Shown here: positions 33,499 to 42,667 of the stretch, one piece after another
Numbering within the stretch: position 1 is the first letter of the stretch
Layout: each line of letters begins with the position of its first letter
Source of the DNA: Psychroflexus sediminis
GTDB lineage: Bacteria; Bacteroidota; Bacteroidia; Flavobacteriales; Flavobacteriaceae
Assembly: GCF_900099815.1 (NCBI RefSeq)
Contig: NZ_FNCW01000003.1
Span: 1 to 64,000 of the forward strand
Direction of reading: 5' to 3'
Length of the DNA: 64,000 nt
The notes under the pieces: model-generated
Databases searched by the model: none
Seen by the model: the letters and a program-made list of their open reading frames with translations, nothing else
Told to the model about the DNA's origin: nothing
Translations under genes and position numbers: made by a program

Positions 33499-34080
33499 CT
33501 AATTTATAAGTGAAAGTGTGTTGTAAACCTTGTGAATGGGAAATCCCATAACGGTATAAAACGAACCTTTAATTTCCAGAATCCCTATTTGTCCAATCCA
33601 TTCCTGTATGCCATAGGCTCCGGCTTTATCGAAAGGCAGATAGGCCTCGATGTAATGCCAGATTTCTTCTTCAGACAGGCTTTTAAATTTGACTTCAGTA
33701 GCATCATACAAGATTTCGGTCTGTTCTTGAGTTTTGATGCAAACCGAAGATATGACCTCATGAGTGGCATTCGACAGTGATTGCAACATTTCAAAGGCCT
33801 CCTCTTTAGTGCTTGGTTTATTAAGCGCTTTACCCTGATGCCAAACGATAGTATCTCCGGTGATTAGGATTTCGTTTGCTTTTAGATTATCAAACTGATC
33901 GGCTTTAAGCTGAGCCAGATAATCACTGATCTCATGATGCTTTAATTTTGGATTAAACACTTCCTTGACGGAGCGCAGTTCAACTTCAAATTGAACACCA
34001 ATAGACTTTAGAATTTCCTGTCGTCTTGGCGAACCCGAAGCTAAAATGATGCGTTTGTCTTTTAAATTATTCAATATCAT
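33499..34080 (-). CDS. maf: Maf family nucleoside triphosphate pyrophosphatase
   Basis: 193 residues from ATG 34080 (MILNNLKDKRIILASGSPRR), overlapping the prenyltransferase stop by 4 nt. Hydrolyses non-canonical or dTTP/UTP-type nucleotides; also linked to septum formation. Motifs: ILASGSPRRQEIL (substrate loop), ITGDTIVWHQGKALNKP (catalytic Asp/Lys), STKEEAFEML and DKAGAYGIQEWIG with IKGSFYTVMGFP. All conserved pieces are present. Confidence 0.95.
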   Translation of the reverse strand: MILNNLKDKRIILASGSPRRQEILKSIGVQFEVELRSVKEVFNPKLKHHEISDYLAQLKADQFDNLKANEILITGDTIVWHQGKALNKPSTKEEAFEMLQSLSNATHEVISSVCIKTQEQTEILYDATEVKFKSLSEEEIWHYIEAYLPFDKAGAYGIQEWIGQIGILEIKGSFYTVMGFPIHKVYNTLSLIN

Positions 34081-34970
34081 AAGATCAAAAATGTAAGCAT
34101 GGAACAAATACCCGTTAAAAATACGAGTTTCAAGTGTAAACTGATCTTTTTATAATCTTTTTCAGCTTTTGCGTCCAGAACTTGTTTTGAAATCAGTATT
34201 AAGGGAAGGAGGATGAACACAAAGACATAAAATATCAGCAGATTCAGGGTAAGGAAATAGGACAGGACTACGGATAGCAACACCAGAATTATAAATGTGA
34301 GTAAACCGAAGACAACATAATTGGAGCGTTTTTTACCGATTAATATGGGCAAAGTTGACATGTTACAAAAGTTATCCCCTCTGATGTCTTCTATATCTTT
34401 AATCAATTCTCTGCACAAATTCAGAAGAAAAGCAAGAAAAGAGTAAATCCCGATAGTGAAAAAAACGACTGGGTATCGATCTTGATTCACTAGCGCTGTT
34501 CCCAGACAAAACAGGCTAAGTCCCACCAGTAAGCTCACGAGAAGATTTCCGATAATAGCCATGGGCTTTAACCAGATGGAGTAAGCTGCAAGTAGCAGCG
34601 GCGAAAAAACGAGTGTATAAAACACCAGTCCAAACTGCTCAAAGGCCTGGGTCAAAAAAAGATAAAACGCCAGGCCAACGCCTATTGCGTTGACTACAAA
34701 ATAAAGCTTTAAAGCAGTCTGTCTGGAAATAACCTTATCAATCAAAAGCCGATCCGGTTTGTTGATGCTATCGGTGGTGATGTCAAAAAAATCGTTGATG
34801 ATATTTCCTCCTGCCGCAATGCAAAGAATGGAAATGACTAGCAAAGCATAAGCCGTCAAATCTATCTGTGTATTTACACCAAAACCTGGAACCAGGGCAA
34901 ATCTTATAAGCGCAGCGGAAAAAACAAGCATCAGCAGATTTTTCCATCTTATAAGGGCAAGGATGTGCAT
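34077..34970 (-). CDS. UbiA family prenyltransferase
   Basis: A 297-residue integral membrane enzyme with about eight helices. First Asp-rich motif: NIINDFFDITTDSINKPDR; second: RELIKDIEDIRGDN, both needed for prenyl diphosphate and Mg binding. Homologues in flavobacteria are annotated as geranylgeranylglycerol-phosphate geranylgeranyltransferase-like. MenA or haem O synthase are alternatives, but the context with KdsC and Maf fits neither. Acceptor and donor are not known. Confidence 0.88.
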   Translation of the reverse strand: MHILALIRWKNLLMLVFSAALIRFALVPGFGVNTQIDLTAYALLVISILCIAAGGNIINDFFDITTDSINKPDRLLIDKVISRQTALKLYFVVNAIGVGLAFYLFLTQAFEQFGLVFYTLVFSPLLLAAYSIWLKPMAIIGNLLVSLLVGLSLFCLGTALVNQDRYPVVFFTIGIYSFLAFLLNLCRELIKDIEDIRGDNFCNMSTLPILIGKKRSNYVVFGLLTFIILVLLSVVLSYFLTLNLLIFYVFVFILLPLILISKQVLDAKAEKDYKKISLHLKLVFLTGICSMLTFLIL

Positions 34971-34989
34971 AAAACTTAGAGGTTAGATC

Positions 34990-35493
34990 CTAATATTTCC
35001 ATTTGCCCTGGGTTTTCATCACCTGCTCGATGAGGTCTCTTACGCAACCCTCGCCACCTTTTTTGTGAGAAACATAAGCTGAAATGGCCTTTACTTCCGG
35101 CACTGCGTCCTGAGGGCATGTGGCTAATCCAAGCATTTTCATGGGGTATATGTCTGGAATATCATCACCCATATAAGCGACGTGCTCAGCTTTGATATCA
35201 TATACCTCTAAAAATTCTTGGATGCATTCAACCTTATCGGCAATGCCCAGGTGAATGTTGGTTATACCCAGATCCTTAAGTCGGGTTCTTACCATCTCAT
35301 TGGTTCCACCCGATATAACGATGATCTCGTAACCTGCTTTTAAGGCTTCTTTTACCACAAATCCATCTTTCACGTTCATGGTTCTTATCAGCTCTCCAGA
35401 AGTAGAAACCTGAAGGGAACCGTTGGTAAACACGCCGTCTACATCAAAGGCAAAGGTTGTGATTTGGTTGAGCAGTTCTTTATAATTTGTCAT
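34990..35493 (-). CDS. kdsC: 3-deoxy-D-manno-octulosonate 8-phosphate phosphatase
   Basis: A 167-residue HAD phosphatase without cap (C0), releasing KDO from KDO 8-phosphate, the step after KdsA. Motif I FDVDGVFTNG with nucleophile D17 and D19, motif II VISGG, K via IADKVECI and motif IV YMGDDIPDI. The C-terminal HKKGGEGCVRDLIEQVM segment is typical of KdsC. It overlaps the DUF2520 gene by 14 nt. Confidence 0.95.
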   Translation of the reverse strand: MTNYKELLNQITTFAFDVDGVFTNGSLQVSTSGELIRTMNVKDGFVVKEALKAGYEIIVISGGTNEMVRTRLKDLGITNIHLGIADKVECIQEFLEVYDIKAEHVAYMGDDIPDIYPMKMLGLATCPQDAVPEVKAISAYVSHKKGGEGCVRDLIEQVMKTQGKWKY

Positions 35494-36232
35494 GTTTTTT
35501 TAAAATTGATTGTGTAAGTAATCGATAAATTTCCAAGTGGCTTTGATGCCTGAGCTGGCTCATATGTTTTTTAATGCTGCTTTCATCTTTTCTGATGGCT
35601 GGCCCCGTTTGAACCTCAGAGGGAGAATTTTTCTGAACTTTTGCAGAAGTTTCCTGAATCAAAGCTTTTAAAATATCAAAAGGCATGTTGTCTTCCTTGC
35701 AAATGGTTTCCCCAATAGCATAGAGGTGGTTGGTGAAATTACACACAAAAACAGCCGCCAGGTGTAAAGTTTGTCGCTGAGCGGAACTGATTTTAAAAAC
35801 TTCAGTAGAAATAGAGCTGGCAATAGATTTTAAAAGCTCTTCATGGTCTTTAGAATTTGCTTCCAGGCAGAAGGGTATTTTGGAATAATCGAGTTTCGTG
35901 CCTTTGGAAAAGGTCTGGAGCGGATAAAACACTCCGGAATTGGAGGCTTCCAAAATGGGCTGACTCCCGGAGGTGTGGGCAATGACTCCGGTTTTAGTTT
36001 GGATTTGTTCTGCTGTAGCTTTAATGACATCATCTTTCAAACACAGGAGGTATAGATCAGCTTCCATCAATTCAGATAAATCGGTGGTGGTTGCCGTAAA
36101 TTCTTCAAAAGCTTTTAAAGATTCAGGCTGATGATTATACACCTGAATAACAGCGCATTTTTGTGTTTCTCGCAGGGCTTGAAACATATGAGTTGCTACA
36201 TTGCCAGTACCTAAGATGACTATTGAAAACAT
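35480..36232 (-). CDS. DUF2520 Rossmann-fold protein
   Basis: 250 residues from ATG 36232 (MFSIVILGTGNVATHM); a frame to 36259 overlaps the -7 box and is rejected. The N-terminal NAD(P)-binding fold has VILGTGNVATHMF, and the C-terminal DUF2520 helical domain has QRQTLHLAAVFVCNFTNHLY and TGPAIRKDE. It is related to pyrroline-5-carboxylate reductase and F420-dependent NADP oxidoreductases. Substrate unknown. First gene of the operon leading to kdsC. Confidence 0.87.
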   Translation of the reverse strand: MFSIVILGTGNVATHMFQALRETQKCAVIQVYNHQPESLKAFEEFTATTTDLSELMEADLYLLCLKDDVIKATAEQIQTKTGVIAHTSGSQPILEASNSGVFYPLQTFSKGTKLDYSKIPFCLEANSKDHEELLKSIASSISTEVFKISSAQRQTLHLAAVFVCNFTNHLYAIGETICKEDNMPFDILKALIQETSAKVQKNSPSEVQTGPAIRKDESSIKKHMSQLRHQSHLEIYRLLTQSILKKHDKL

Positions 36233-36256
36233 TATAAAAACTTTAGTTTTATGCAA

Positions 36257-36286
36257 CAAAGGTAAGGCTCATTTCCAATAATCAAA
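36257..36286 (-). promoter_or_regulatory. promoter of the DUF2520-kdsC-ubiA-maf-mscS operon
   Basis: Minus strand: TTTG (36283-36286), 18 nt spacer, TACCTTTG (36257-36264). The box lies 24 nt before the start codon at 36232. Both elements match the Bacteroidota consensus. Confidence 0.6.
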
Positions 36287-36367
36287 TAGTAAGTTTTATA
36301 ATCCTGGATAAAGAAATGATGTCGGTCTTAAAAAATAAGTATATAGTTTAAAAAATAGTTGGAAATA

Positions 36368-36403
36368 CTGATTTTCAGCTAAATTATTAACAGCTAAAAT
36401 CAG
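36368..36403. other. hairpin in the divergent kdsC-operon/ccsBA intergenic region
   Basis: CTGATTTT (36368-36375) and AGCT (36377-36380) pair with AGCT (36392-36395) and AAAATCAG (36396-36403): 12 bp with one bulged C and an 11-nt loop, followed by AATTTTT on the plus strand. It is terminator-like but no plus-strand gene precedes it and the ccsBA promoter lies downstream. Confidence 0.5.
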
Positions 36404-36481
36404 AATTTTTAAAAGCGTTTAATTAACACAACTTCAACGTTCGTAACCGGGCCTAAGCTTTACTAATCCTCCTGTAATGAG

Positions 36482-36489
36482 TATCTTTG
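36482..36489 (+). promoter_or_regulatory. -7 box TATCTTTG for ccsBA
   Basis: Exact TAnnTTTG match 20 nt before ATG 36510. It lies inside a longer reading frame starting at 36477 and so decides for the later start. Confidence 0.6.
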
Positions 36490-36509
36490 TCGCCGATACA
36501 AAAGAAATT

Positions 36510-39500
36510 ATGTTAGAGAAAAAAATCAAAGATATATTGTTTTCTACACGGCTGATGGCCGTGTTATTTGTCATTTATGCCGTGTCCATGGCTGTGGGGA
36601 CTTTTATTGAGAATTCTTATGCAACGGTTACGGCAAGAGAATGGATTTACGATGCCTGGTGGTTTGAGGTGATTATGGTCTTTTTTGTGATCAATTTTAT
36701 AGGAAACATTTTCAGATATAAGCTTTTACGAAAGAAAAAATGGACAACGCTTTTACTTCACCTATCCTTTATTTTGATTTTGGTAGGAGCCTGGGTGACG
36801 CGCTATATCGGCGAGGAAGGAATCATGCCCATACGCGAAGGTGAAGTCGAAAACACAATGCTTTCTGAAGGCACCTATTTAACCACCTTTATAGATGGTG
36901 AAATCGAAGGTGAGCCTTTGCGAAAAAAACAAGATTTTGAAGTTAATTTAGGGCCTGCCATCACGGCTGGCAAAACCATTGAAACCGATTATAACGGGAA
37001 TCCCGTAAAATTTGAATTTTTAGAATTCATCGAAGGTGCAGAAGAAGGGGTGATTGAAGCTGAAAATGGAGATTATTTCTTAAAGATTGTTGAAGCAGGG
37101 GATGGTGAGAGACACGATCATTTTTTGAAAGCCGGCGAAGTTGCTAATATTCACAACATACTGTTTGCTTTCAACAAACAAACGGATGGTGCTATAAACA
37201 TTTCCGGAAGCAATGAGGTAGGATTTACGATTACCTCTCCTTTTGAAGGGGACTGGATGCGTATGGCAGACCAGTTTAAAGGTCAGCTGGCGCAGGATTC
37301 CATTCAGGAACTACAGATGCGTTCGCTGTATAATGTGGGGGGAATGCAATTTGTTGTTCCCGATCCAGCCATCAAGGGGCGTTACGATTTGGTCCAAAAA
37401 GAAATGGTTAACCGAAGTGATCCCGATGGTGTTTTTGTGAAAGTCACAGCCGGCGGAGAGTCCGAAATTGTCGGATTGCTGGGGGGTAAAGGCTTTCAAA
37501 TGGATATGAAAAAAATATATGTAGGAGGTTACGACATCTACATGAATTATGGCAGCATGGAAGTGAAACTGCCTTTTGCTCTTAAATTAAATGACTTTAT
37601 TGCCGAAAAACATCCGGGGACCGAAGACAGGCCTCAGCCGAGTTACGAATCCTTTATGAGTAAAGTGGAAGTGGTAGATGGAAGCAATTCCTATCCTTAC
37701 GATATCTACATGAATCATGTTTTGGATCATAAAGGCTATCGTTTTTTCCAGTCCTCGTTTGATCCTGATGAAGGCGGTACAGTCTTGTCTGTCAATAATG
37801 ACTGGTGGGGCACCTGGATTACTTACATAGGTTACTTTTTACTTTACTTAGGATTAATGGCGATTTTGGTAGACAGAGGATCCAGATTTGGAGAATTAAG
37901 AAAGAAATTGGAAAAAATAAAACAGAAAAAAGCAAAACTGACCGGCATCCTGATCCTTCTTTTTGGAATGTCAGGTTTTGCTCAAACCGAAAACGGAAAC
38001 GTTGTTGAGGAGTCGAGGCAGGTTCAGGATACCTTAATTGCAGACAGCCCTGAGGATGAGGTGATACATCAGGTTGAATCTGATAAGATCATCAAGTTGA
38101 TTCAGGCCAATAAAGTGAGTGCAGCGCATGCTGCCAAATTTGGTGAGTTGATCATTCAGGATTATGGTGGTCGAATGAAGCCCATCAATACCTATTCTTC
38201 AGAATTGTTGAGAAAACTCGGTAAAAAAGATGCCTATAATGATTTGAATAGTGACCAGGTCCTGCTTTCTATGATTGAAAATCCGCAGATCTGGTACTCA
38301 GCTCCACTTATTTCCATTAAGACCAAAAATGACAGCATACATCATGTACTGGGTGTTGAGGAAAACAAAAAATACGTGGCTTTAACCGATTTTTTTGAAA
38401 TGAATGGCGAATATAAACTCGGTGACTATCTGGATGAAGCCTATAAAGCTGCAGTGCCCAATCAATTTCAAAAGGACTTTATTAAAGCTGATGAGAAAGT
38501 AAATCTGATTTATAATACGCTACAGGGAAAGCAGTTCAAGATTTTCCCTATACCCGATCATCCCAATAACAAATGGGTGGCTTACCCGGAACTGGACGAG
38601 GAGAGGTATTTTACAGGTATTGATACGCTGTATACCAAACAAATTCTTCCGTTATACATGCAGTCCTTGAGAAGTGCCCGTCAAACTGGAGATTATGACC
38701 AGGCAGATGAATTGCTGCTCAGTTTAAAATCGTTTCAAAAGAAATACGGCGAAGAGGTCATTCCTGCAGAAGACAAAGTGAAAGCTGAAATTTTATATAA
38801 CAAGATCGATATTTTCAACCTCTTGTTCCAGTACTATCTTTATGTGAGTTTGATTATGATTATTTTCGTGATCCTGAGGATTTTCAAAGAAAACAAACTC
38901 AACAAGTATGCGATTAATTTAAGTAAAGTTCTGCTGGTCATCTTATTTACGGCCCATACGGCAGGACTTGCAGCCCGCTGGTATATATCCGGCCACGCGC
39001 CCTGGAGTAATGCTTATGAAAGTATGATTTATGTCGCCTGGGCAACCATGTTTTTCGGCTTAGCCTTCGGTCGTAAAAGTGATTTAACCATGGGCTCCAC
39101 CGCTTTTGTAACGTCCATCATTTTGATGGTAGCCCACTGGAACTGGTTAGACCCTACCATAGGAAACCTGCAGCCCGTATTGGATTCGTACTGGTTAATG
39201 ATTCACGTGGCTGTGATCGTGGGAAGTTACGGACCTTTCGCTTTAGGAGCCATAATTGGACTGGTATCGCTTATTCTGATTATAGCCACCAATAAATCCA
39301 ATTTCAAAAAGATGAAACTGAATATCCAGGAACTGACCATTATTAATGAACTGGCTCTAACTGTTGGTTTAGTGATGCTGACGATCGGTAATTTCCTCGG
39401 TGGCCAGTGGGCCAATGAAAGCTGGGGAAGATACTGGGGCTGGGATCCTAAAGAAACCTGGGCGCTGATCAGTATTTTTGTTTATGCCTTTGTCATTCAC

Positions 39501-39728
39501 ATGCGCTTAGTGCCTGGCCTGAGAGGCTTGTTTGCTTTTAATTGGGCTGCAGTACTGGCTTTTGGTTCTATTTTGATGACTTATTTTGGAGTGAATTTCT
39601 ACCTGACAGGTTTGCACTCCTACGCTAGTGGTGATCAAATCATCAGTTATCAATTTATCATTATAGCCCTTGTGGTATGGATCGTCCTGGGCGTTGCTGC
39701 TAAGTATAAGTATAAGAAGTATTATTAG
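36510..39728 (+). CDS. ccsBA: fused ResB-CcsA cytochrome c biogenesis protein
   Basis: 1072 residues from ATG 36510. System II cytochrome c haem lyase that carries haem across the membrane and attaches it to apocytochrome. The N-terminal ResB/CcsB part has helices at about 10-30, 55-75 and 85-100, a large periplasmic region to about 430, and a closing helix (about 435-455). A second periplasmic section (about 490-770) follows. The C-terminal CcsA part has about eight helices, the WWD haem motif (NESWGRYWGWDPKETWALIS, core W976-G-W978-D979) and conserved His residues (SGHAPWSN; AHWNW; IHVAVI). Fusion is normal in Bacteroidota and epsilonproteobacteria. Confidence 0.93.
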   Translation: MLEKKIKDILFSTRLMAVLFVIYAVSMAVGTFIENSYATVTAREWIYDAWWFEVIMVFFVINFIGNIFRYKLLRKKKWTTLLLHLSFILILVGAWVTRYIGEEGIMPIREGEVENTMLSEGTYLTTFIDGEIEGEPLRKKQDFEVNLGPAITAGKTIETDYNGNPVKFEFLEFIEGAEEGVIEAENGDYFLKIVEAGDGERHDHFLKAGEVANIHNILFAFNKQTDGAINISGSNEVGFTITSPFEGDWMRMADQFKGQLAQDSIQELQMRSLYNVGGMQFVVPDPAIKGRYDLVQKEMVNRSDPDGVFVKVTAGGESEIVGLLGGKGFQMDMKKIYVGGYDIYMNYGSMEVKLPFALKLNDFIAEKHPGTEDRPQPSYESFMSKVEVVDGSNSYPYDIYMNHVLDHKGYRFFQSSFDPDEGGTVLSVNNDWWGTWITYIGYFLLYLGLMAILVDRGSRFGELRKKLEKIKQKKAKLTGILILLFGMSGFAQTENGNVVEESRQVQDTLIADSPEDEVIHQVESDKIIKLIQANKVSAAHAAKFGELIIQDYGGRMKPINTYSSELLRKLGKKDAYNDLNSDQVLLSMIENPQIWYSAPLISIKTKNDSIHHVLGVEENKKYVALTDFFEMNGEYKLGDYLDEAYKAAVPNQFQKDFIKADEKVNLIYNTLQGKQFKIFPIPDHPNNKWVAYPELDEERYFTGIDTLYTKQILPLYMQSLRSARQTGDYDQADELLLSLKSFQKKYGEEVIPAEDKVKAEILYNKIDIFNLLFQYYLYVSLIMIIFVILRIFKENKLNKYAINLSKVLLVILFTAHTAGLAARWYISGHAPWSNAYESMIYVAWATMFFGLAFGRKSDLTMGSTAFVTSIILMVAHWNWLDPTIGNLQPVLDSYWLMIHVAVIVGSYGPFALGAIIGLVSLILIIATNKSNFKKMKLNIQELTIINELALTVGLVMLTIGNFLGGQWANESWGRYWGWDPKETWALISIFVYAFVIHMRLVPGLRGLFAFNWAAVLAFGSILMTYFGVNFYLTGLHSYASGDQIISYQFIIIALVVWIVLGVAAKYKYKKYY

Positions 39729-39951
39729 TGGTGTGGTGATTTGGTGTAATGGTCAAAATAGGTTTTAGACGTTAGATTTCAGATACCAGAAGAGTGAGGA
39801 TAGAAAAGCTAAACAAAAACCACGAGACAAAACAGTTCAGTTCAACTATAAACTAATCAACTAAGACTAAAACTTCATCATTCGATTTTCACTTATTTAG
39901 TAATCGTTATTGTTTCTCCCCTTTGGGGATAGGGGCTTTGCTTTAGGGTAT
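39729..39951. other. intergenic region without a gene
   Basis: 223 nt between convergent ccsBA and aroE. It contains degenerate short repeats (TTAGACGTTAGATTTCAGA at 39764-39782) and a small CCCC-TTT-GGGG hairpin at 39918-39928 with GGGG repeated at 39932. No start-stop frame of interest and no clear intrinsic terminator. Confidence 0.4.
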
Positions 39952-40683
39952 TTATTGCCCATTCCATATTTCCCAGGCCTTTTCAGCTTGAGCGATAAGC
40001 ATTTGTTCGCCGTTGATGATTTGGGCGCCGTTTTCTCTACCCTGAGCCAAAAAGCTGGTGATCGAAGGATTATAAATCAAATCGTAAAGCAAATGTGTTT
40101 TGTCAACAAATTCATAAGGAATGGGAGGGAACTGGTTAACATCCGGATGTGTTCCCAGCGGCGTACAATTTACTATGAGCTGGTGATTTTTTATGATTTC
40201 GGCATTTAATTCGTCATAGGTAAAATCTCCCTTTTCCTTATCCCTGGATACAAAATTGATTTGATAGCCCATAGAAACCAAAGCATGTCTTATGGCTTTA
40301 GCAGCGCCACCGGTGCCCAGAATCAACGCAGAGTCATGATTAGGAGCAATAAGAGAAAAGACGGACTTGGTAAATCCAAATACATCGGTGTTATAACCAA
40401 TCATTTTTTTGTTTTCAATTTTGATTGTGTTCACCGCACCAATACGCTCTGCCTGTGAATCGATTTCATCCAAATAGGGAATCACGGCTTCTTTGTAGGG
40501 AATGGTGACATTAAGTCCGGCCAACTCTATTGAATTGTTAACGATTTGTTTTATTTCTTTGATGTCTTCAATATCATAATTGATGTATTTGGCTTTAATA
40601 GCTTCATTATTAAATTTGGTATTGAAGTATGATTTTGAAAAAGAATAATCTATATTTTTTCCAATAAGTCCGTAGGTTGTCAT
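39952..40683 (-). CDS. aroE: shikimate dehydrogenase
   Basis: 243 residues from ATG 40683; a frame to 40797 runs inside the upstream gene and is not conserved. NADPH-dependent reduction of 3-dehydroshikimate. Motifs: YGLIGKNIDYSFSKSYFN (shikimate-binding serines 14 and 16), LNVTIPYKEAVIPYLD with catalytic Lys64, GAVNTIK, NTDVFGF (catalytic Asp), GTGGAAKAIRHAL (NADP) and VNCTPLGTHP. Slightly shorter than E. coli AroE (272). The start overlaps the DUF368 stop by 4 nt. Confidence 0.95.
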   Translation of the reverse strand: MTTYGLIGKNIDYSFSKSYFNTKFNNEAIKAKYINYDIEDIKEIKQIVNNSIELAGLNVTIPYKEAVIPYLDEIDSQAERIGAVNTIKIENKKMIGYNTDVFGFTKSVFSLIAPNHDSALILGTGGAAKAIRHALVSMGYQINFVSRDKEKGDFTYDELNAEIIKNHQLIVNCTPLGTHPDVNQFPPIPYEFVDKTHLLYDLIYNPSITSFLAQGRENGAQIINGEQMLIAQAEKAWEIWNGQ

Positions 40684-41702
40684 AGGTTTTTTGTTTTTCT
40701 TAAATTGCCGTAGTAAGCAAGGCTTAAAACTATTAAAATTCCCAGTATAATAAAAGAGAAAGCTAGCCAAGTATTTAATGAAGACAGGTCTGGCCAATAC
40801 CTTATATAATTATCTAAAACCGGATCTCCGCTTGTATCTCTTACTATTTTTCCAGCCTCGTTTAGTTTAAATAGTTTTTCTTTCCAGGGCCAAACTACGC
40901 CTAAACTTCCGGTTATGAAACCAATGATGATGGAAAAAGTGATTTTTCTGTAATATTTTAAAACATAATTCAAAAGGTGAGAAAGCGTGACCAACCCAAA
41001 TAAAGAGCCAGCCGTAAAAGATCCTAAAACTTCTAAGAGTCGTATTCGTTCCGGATTATCGATAAATGAAAAATTGAGCTTTATTATTTCTGCCAAAGTA
41101 TCATAAAGAGCGTTTACAGAATCTACCAGTAATAAAACATAATTACCAAGCAAAATTAGGATAAACGAGCCAGATAAACCGGGGAGAGTCATTCCGGAAA
41201 CACTGATGATACCGCAGAAAAATACAAAAATCAGATTGTCGTTTTCTGTAGCGGGTTTTAAAAAACTAATGCTAATTCCAGCTAAAACCCCGATGCCAAT
41301 AAAGAGGATAGTGCTCAAAGACCTGACCTTGAAATCTTTGCCGATGTAGTAGATGGAACCGATTATCATGCCAAAAAAAGTGGACCAAACGTATAATTCG
41401 TTGTGCTGAATGAGAAAATCCAATAATTTGGATATGCTGAAATAACTAAACACCATGCCTAAAATGAGAATGCCTAAAAATTTTGCATTGATGTACTGAA
41501 AAAAACTTCTAAATCTTGCATTGATAAGGAGTTTAAGTGATTTCAGGTTGATTTTTTGAAGCGAGTAAATAAATTCTTCATAAAATCCGGCAACAAAAGC
41601 AACCACACCACCAGATACCCCAGGCACCTTATTGGCGGCTCCCATGGCAAGTCCCTTTAAAAACAGGAAGACCTTGTCACTAAAAGTCCTAGTGCTTTGC
41701 AT
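40680..41702 (-). CDS. DUF368 membrane protein (PopT-type), second copy
   Basis: 340 residues, about nine membrane helices. The duplicated DUF368 signature is present: LKGLAMGAANKVPGVSGGVVAFVAGFYEE near the N-terminus in pieces, and MTLPGLSGSFILILLGNY in the middle (about 165-182). DUF368 proteins have been identified as undecaprenyl-phosphate flippases that recycle the lipid carrier for peptidoglycan and O-antigen. It starts 14 nt inside the end of the other DUF368 gene and overlaps aroE by 4 nt. Compared with its paralogue it has a longer central loop and a KLNEAGKIVRDTSGDP insertion. Confidence 0.88.
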   Translation of the reverse strand: MQSTRTFSDKVFLFLKGLAMGAANKVPGVSGGVVAFVAGFYEEFIYSLQKINLKSLKLLINARFRSFFQYINAKFLGILILGMVFSYFSISKLLDFLIQHNELYVWSTFFGMIIGSIYYIGKDFKVRSLSTILFIGIGVLAGISISFLKPATENDNLIFVFFCGIISVSGMTLPGLSGSFILILLGNYVLLLVDSVNALYDTLAEIIKLNFSFIDNPERIRLLEVLGSFTAGSLFGLVTLSHLLNYVLKYYRKITFSIIIGFITGSLGVVWPWKEKLFKLNEAGKIVRDTSGDPVLDNYIRYWPDLSSLNTWLAFSFIILGILIVLSLAYYGNLRKTKNL

Positions 41703-42624
41703 GGGAAAGAGGTTGTTTTTCTGCTATTTTTTCTAAAAGCAATATGAGTAAAAATCCTAAAGCAGCGGCTATGATAGCTAAAAACAAGTGTGGATCTCCC
41801 TCGAAATTTTGAGGTAAAACAGAAACATCATCCAAAATGACCAGTTTATCTTTTATGAGTTCAGAATCCATCACATTTTTCCACGGCCATATTTTGTTCA
41901 GTGAGCCAGCGATAAAACCTGTGAGGAGAGCTAAAGTGATTAATCTAAAATGAGTAAAAAGCCATTTCAATATCCTAGAAAAACTCAATATACCTATAAT
42001 AGCACCAAGACCTACAAGTCCAATCACTTGAAAATTAAATTCTGAAACCGCTTCGGTTATCGACTTGTAGCTACCCATTAAAACAAGAATAAAAGCGCCT
42101 GAAATTCCAGGTAGAATCATAGCGCAAATGGCTACAGCTCCACATAACATATAATAAAGCGGATGATCCAGACCCTGAGCAGGAGCCATTAAGGTGATGC
42201 CGAAGGCAATAACAAAGCCAATAAGTGCAAAAACTACCAGTTTGATGGTCCATCTGTCAATTTGCTTACCGACATACCACACACTCGCCACTACCAATCC
42301 AAAGAAAAAAGACCACACTACAACTGGATAGGATTCGAGTAAGTAATTGGTAAGCCTCATCAGGGTAAAGACACTTATAAAAATACCGATTAACAAGGCC
42401 AGGATAAAGTTTCCGTTCAACTGTTTCCACATGGTATTGAAGCCTTCTTTTTTCCAGGTTTTTAATAAACTGAAATCCACATTGGCAATAGTGGTCACCA
42501 ATTCTTCATAAATACCTGTAATGAAAGCGATGGTTCCTCCGGAAACCCCCGGAACAACATCAGCAGCACCCATACCCAGACCTTTTAAGCTGACGGTGAT
42601 GTAGGATTTTAAATTTCTTTTCAT
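41689..42624 (-). CDS. DUF368 membrane protein (PopT-type), first copy
   Basis: 311 residues, about nine membrane helices. N-terminal motif KGLGMGAADVVPGVSGGTIA and the matching internal motif MILPGISGAFILVLMGSY show the inverted-repeat architecture of the family. Predicted to return undecaprenyl phosphate to the cytoplasmic leaflet. The tandem arrangement with the next gene indicates a duplication; the two are clearly diverged, so either division of labour or a heterodimer is possible. Lies 43 nt downstream of gldA. Confidence 0.9.
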   Translation of the reverse strand: MKRNLKSYITVSLKGLGMGAADVVPGVSGGTIAFITGIYEELVTTIANVDFSLLKTWKKEGFNTMWKQLNGNFILALLIGIFISVFTLMRLTNYLLESYPVVVWSFFFGLVVASVWYVGKQIDRWTIKLVVFALIGFVIAFGITLMAPAQGLDHPLYYMLCGAVAICAMILPGISGAFILVLMGSYKSITEAVSEFNFQVIGLVGLGAIIGILSFSRILKWLFTHFRLITLALLTGFIAGSLNKIWPWKNVMDSELIKDKLVILDDVSVLPQNFEGDPHLFLAIIAAALGFLLILLLEKIAEKQPLSHAKH

Positions 42625-42667
42625 AAATGGATTGATATATTCAAGACTGCTTATAGAGTGTTGGTTT

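Noticed and set aside
36477-36509. Upstream start for ccsBA
   Set aside because: The -7 box TATCTTTG lies inside this stretch, so the transcript begins after it; ATG 36510 precedes the conserved membrane domain.
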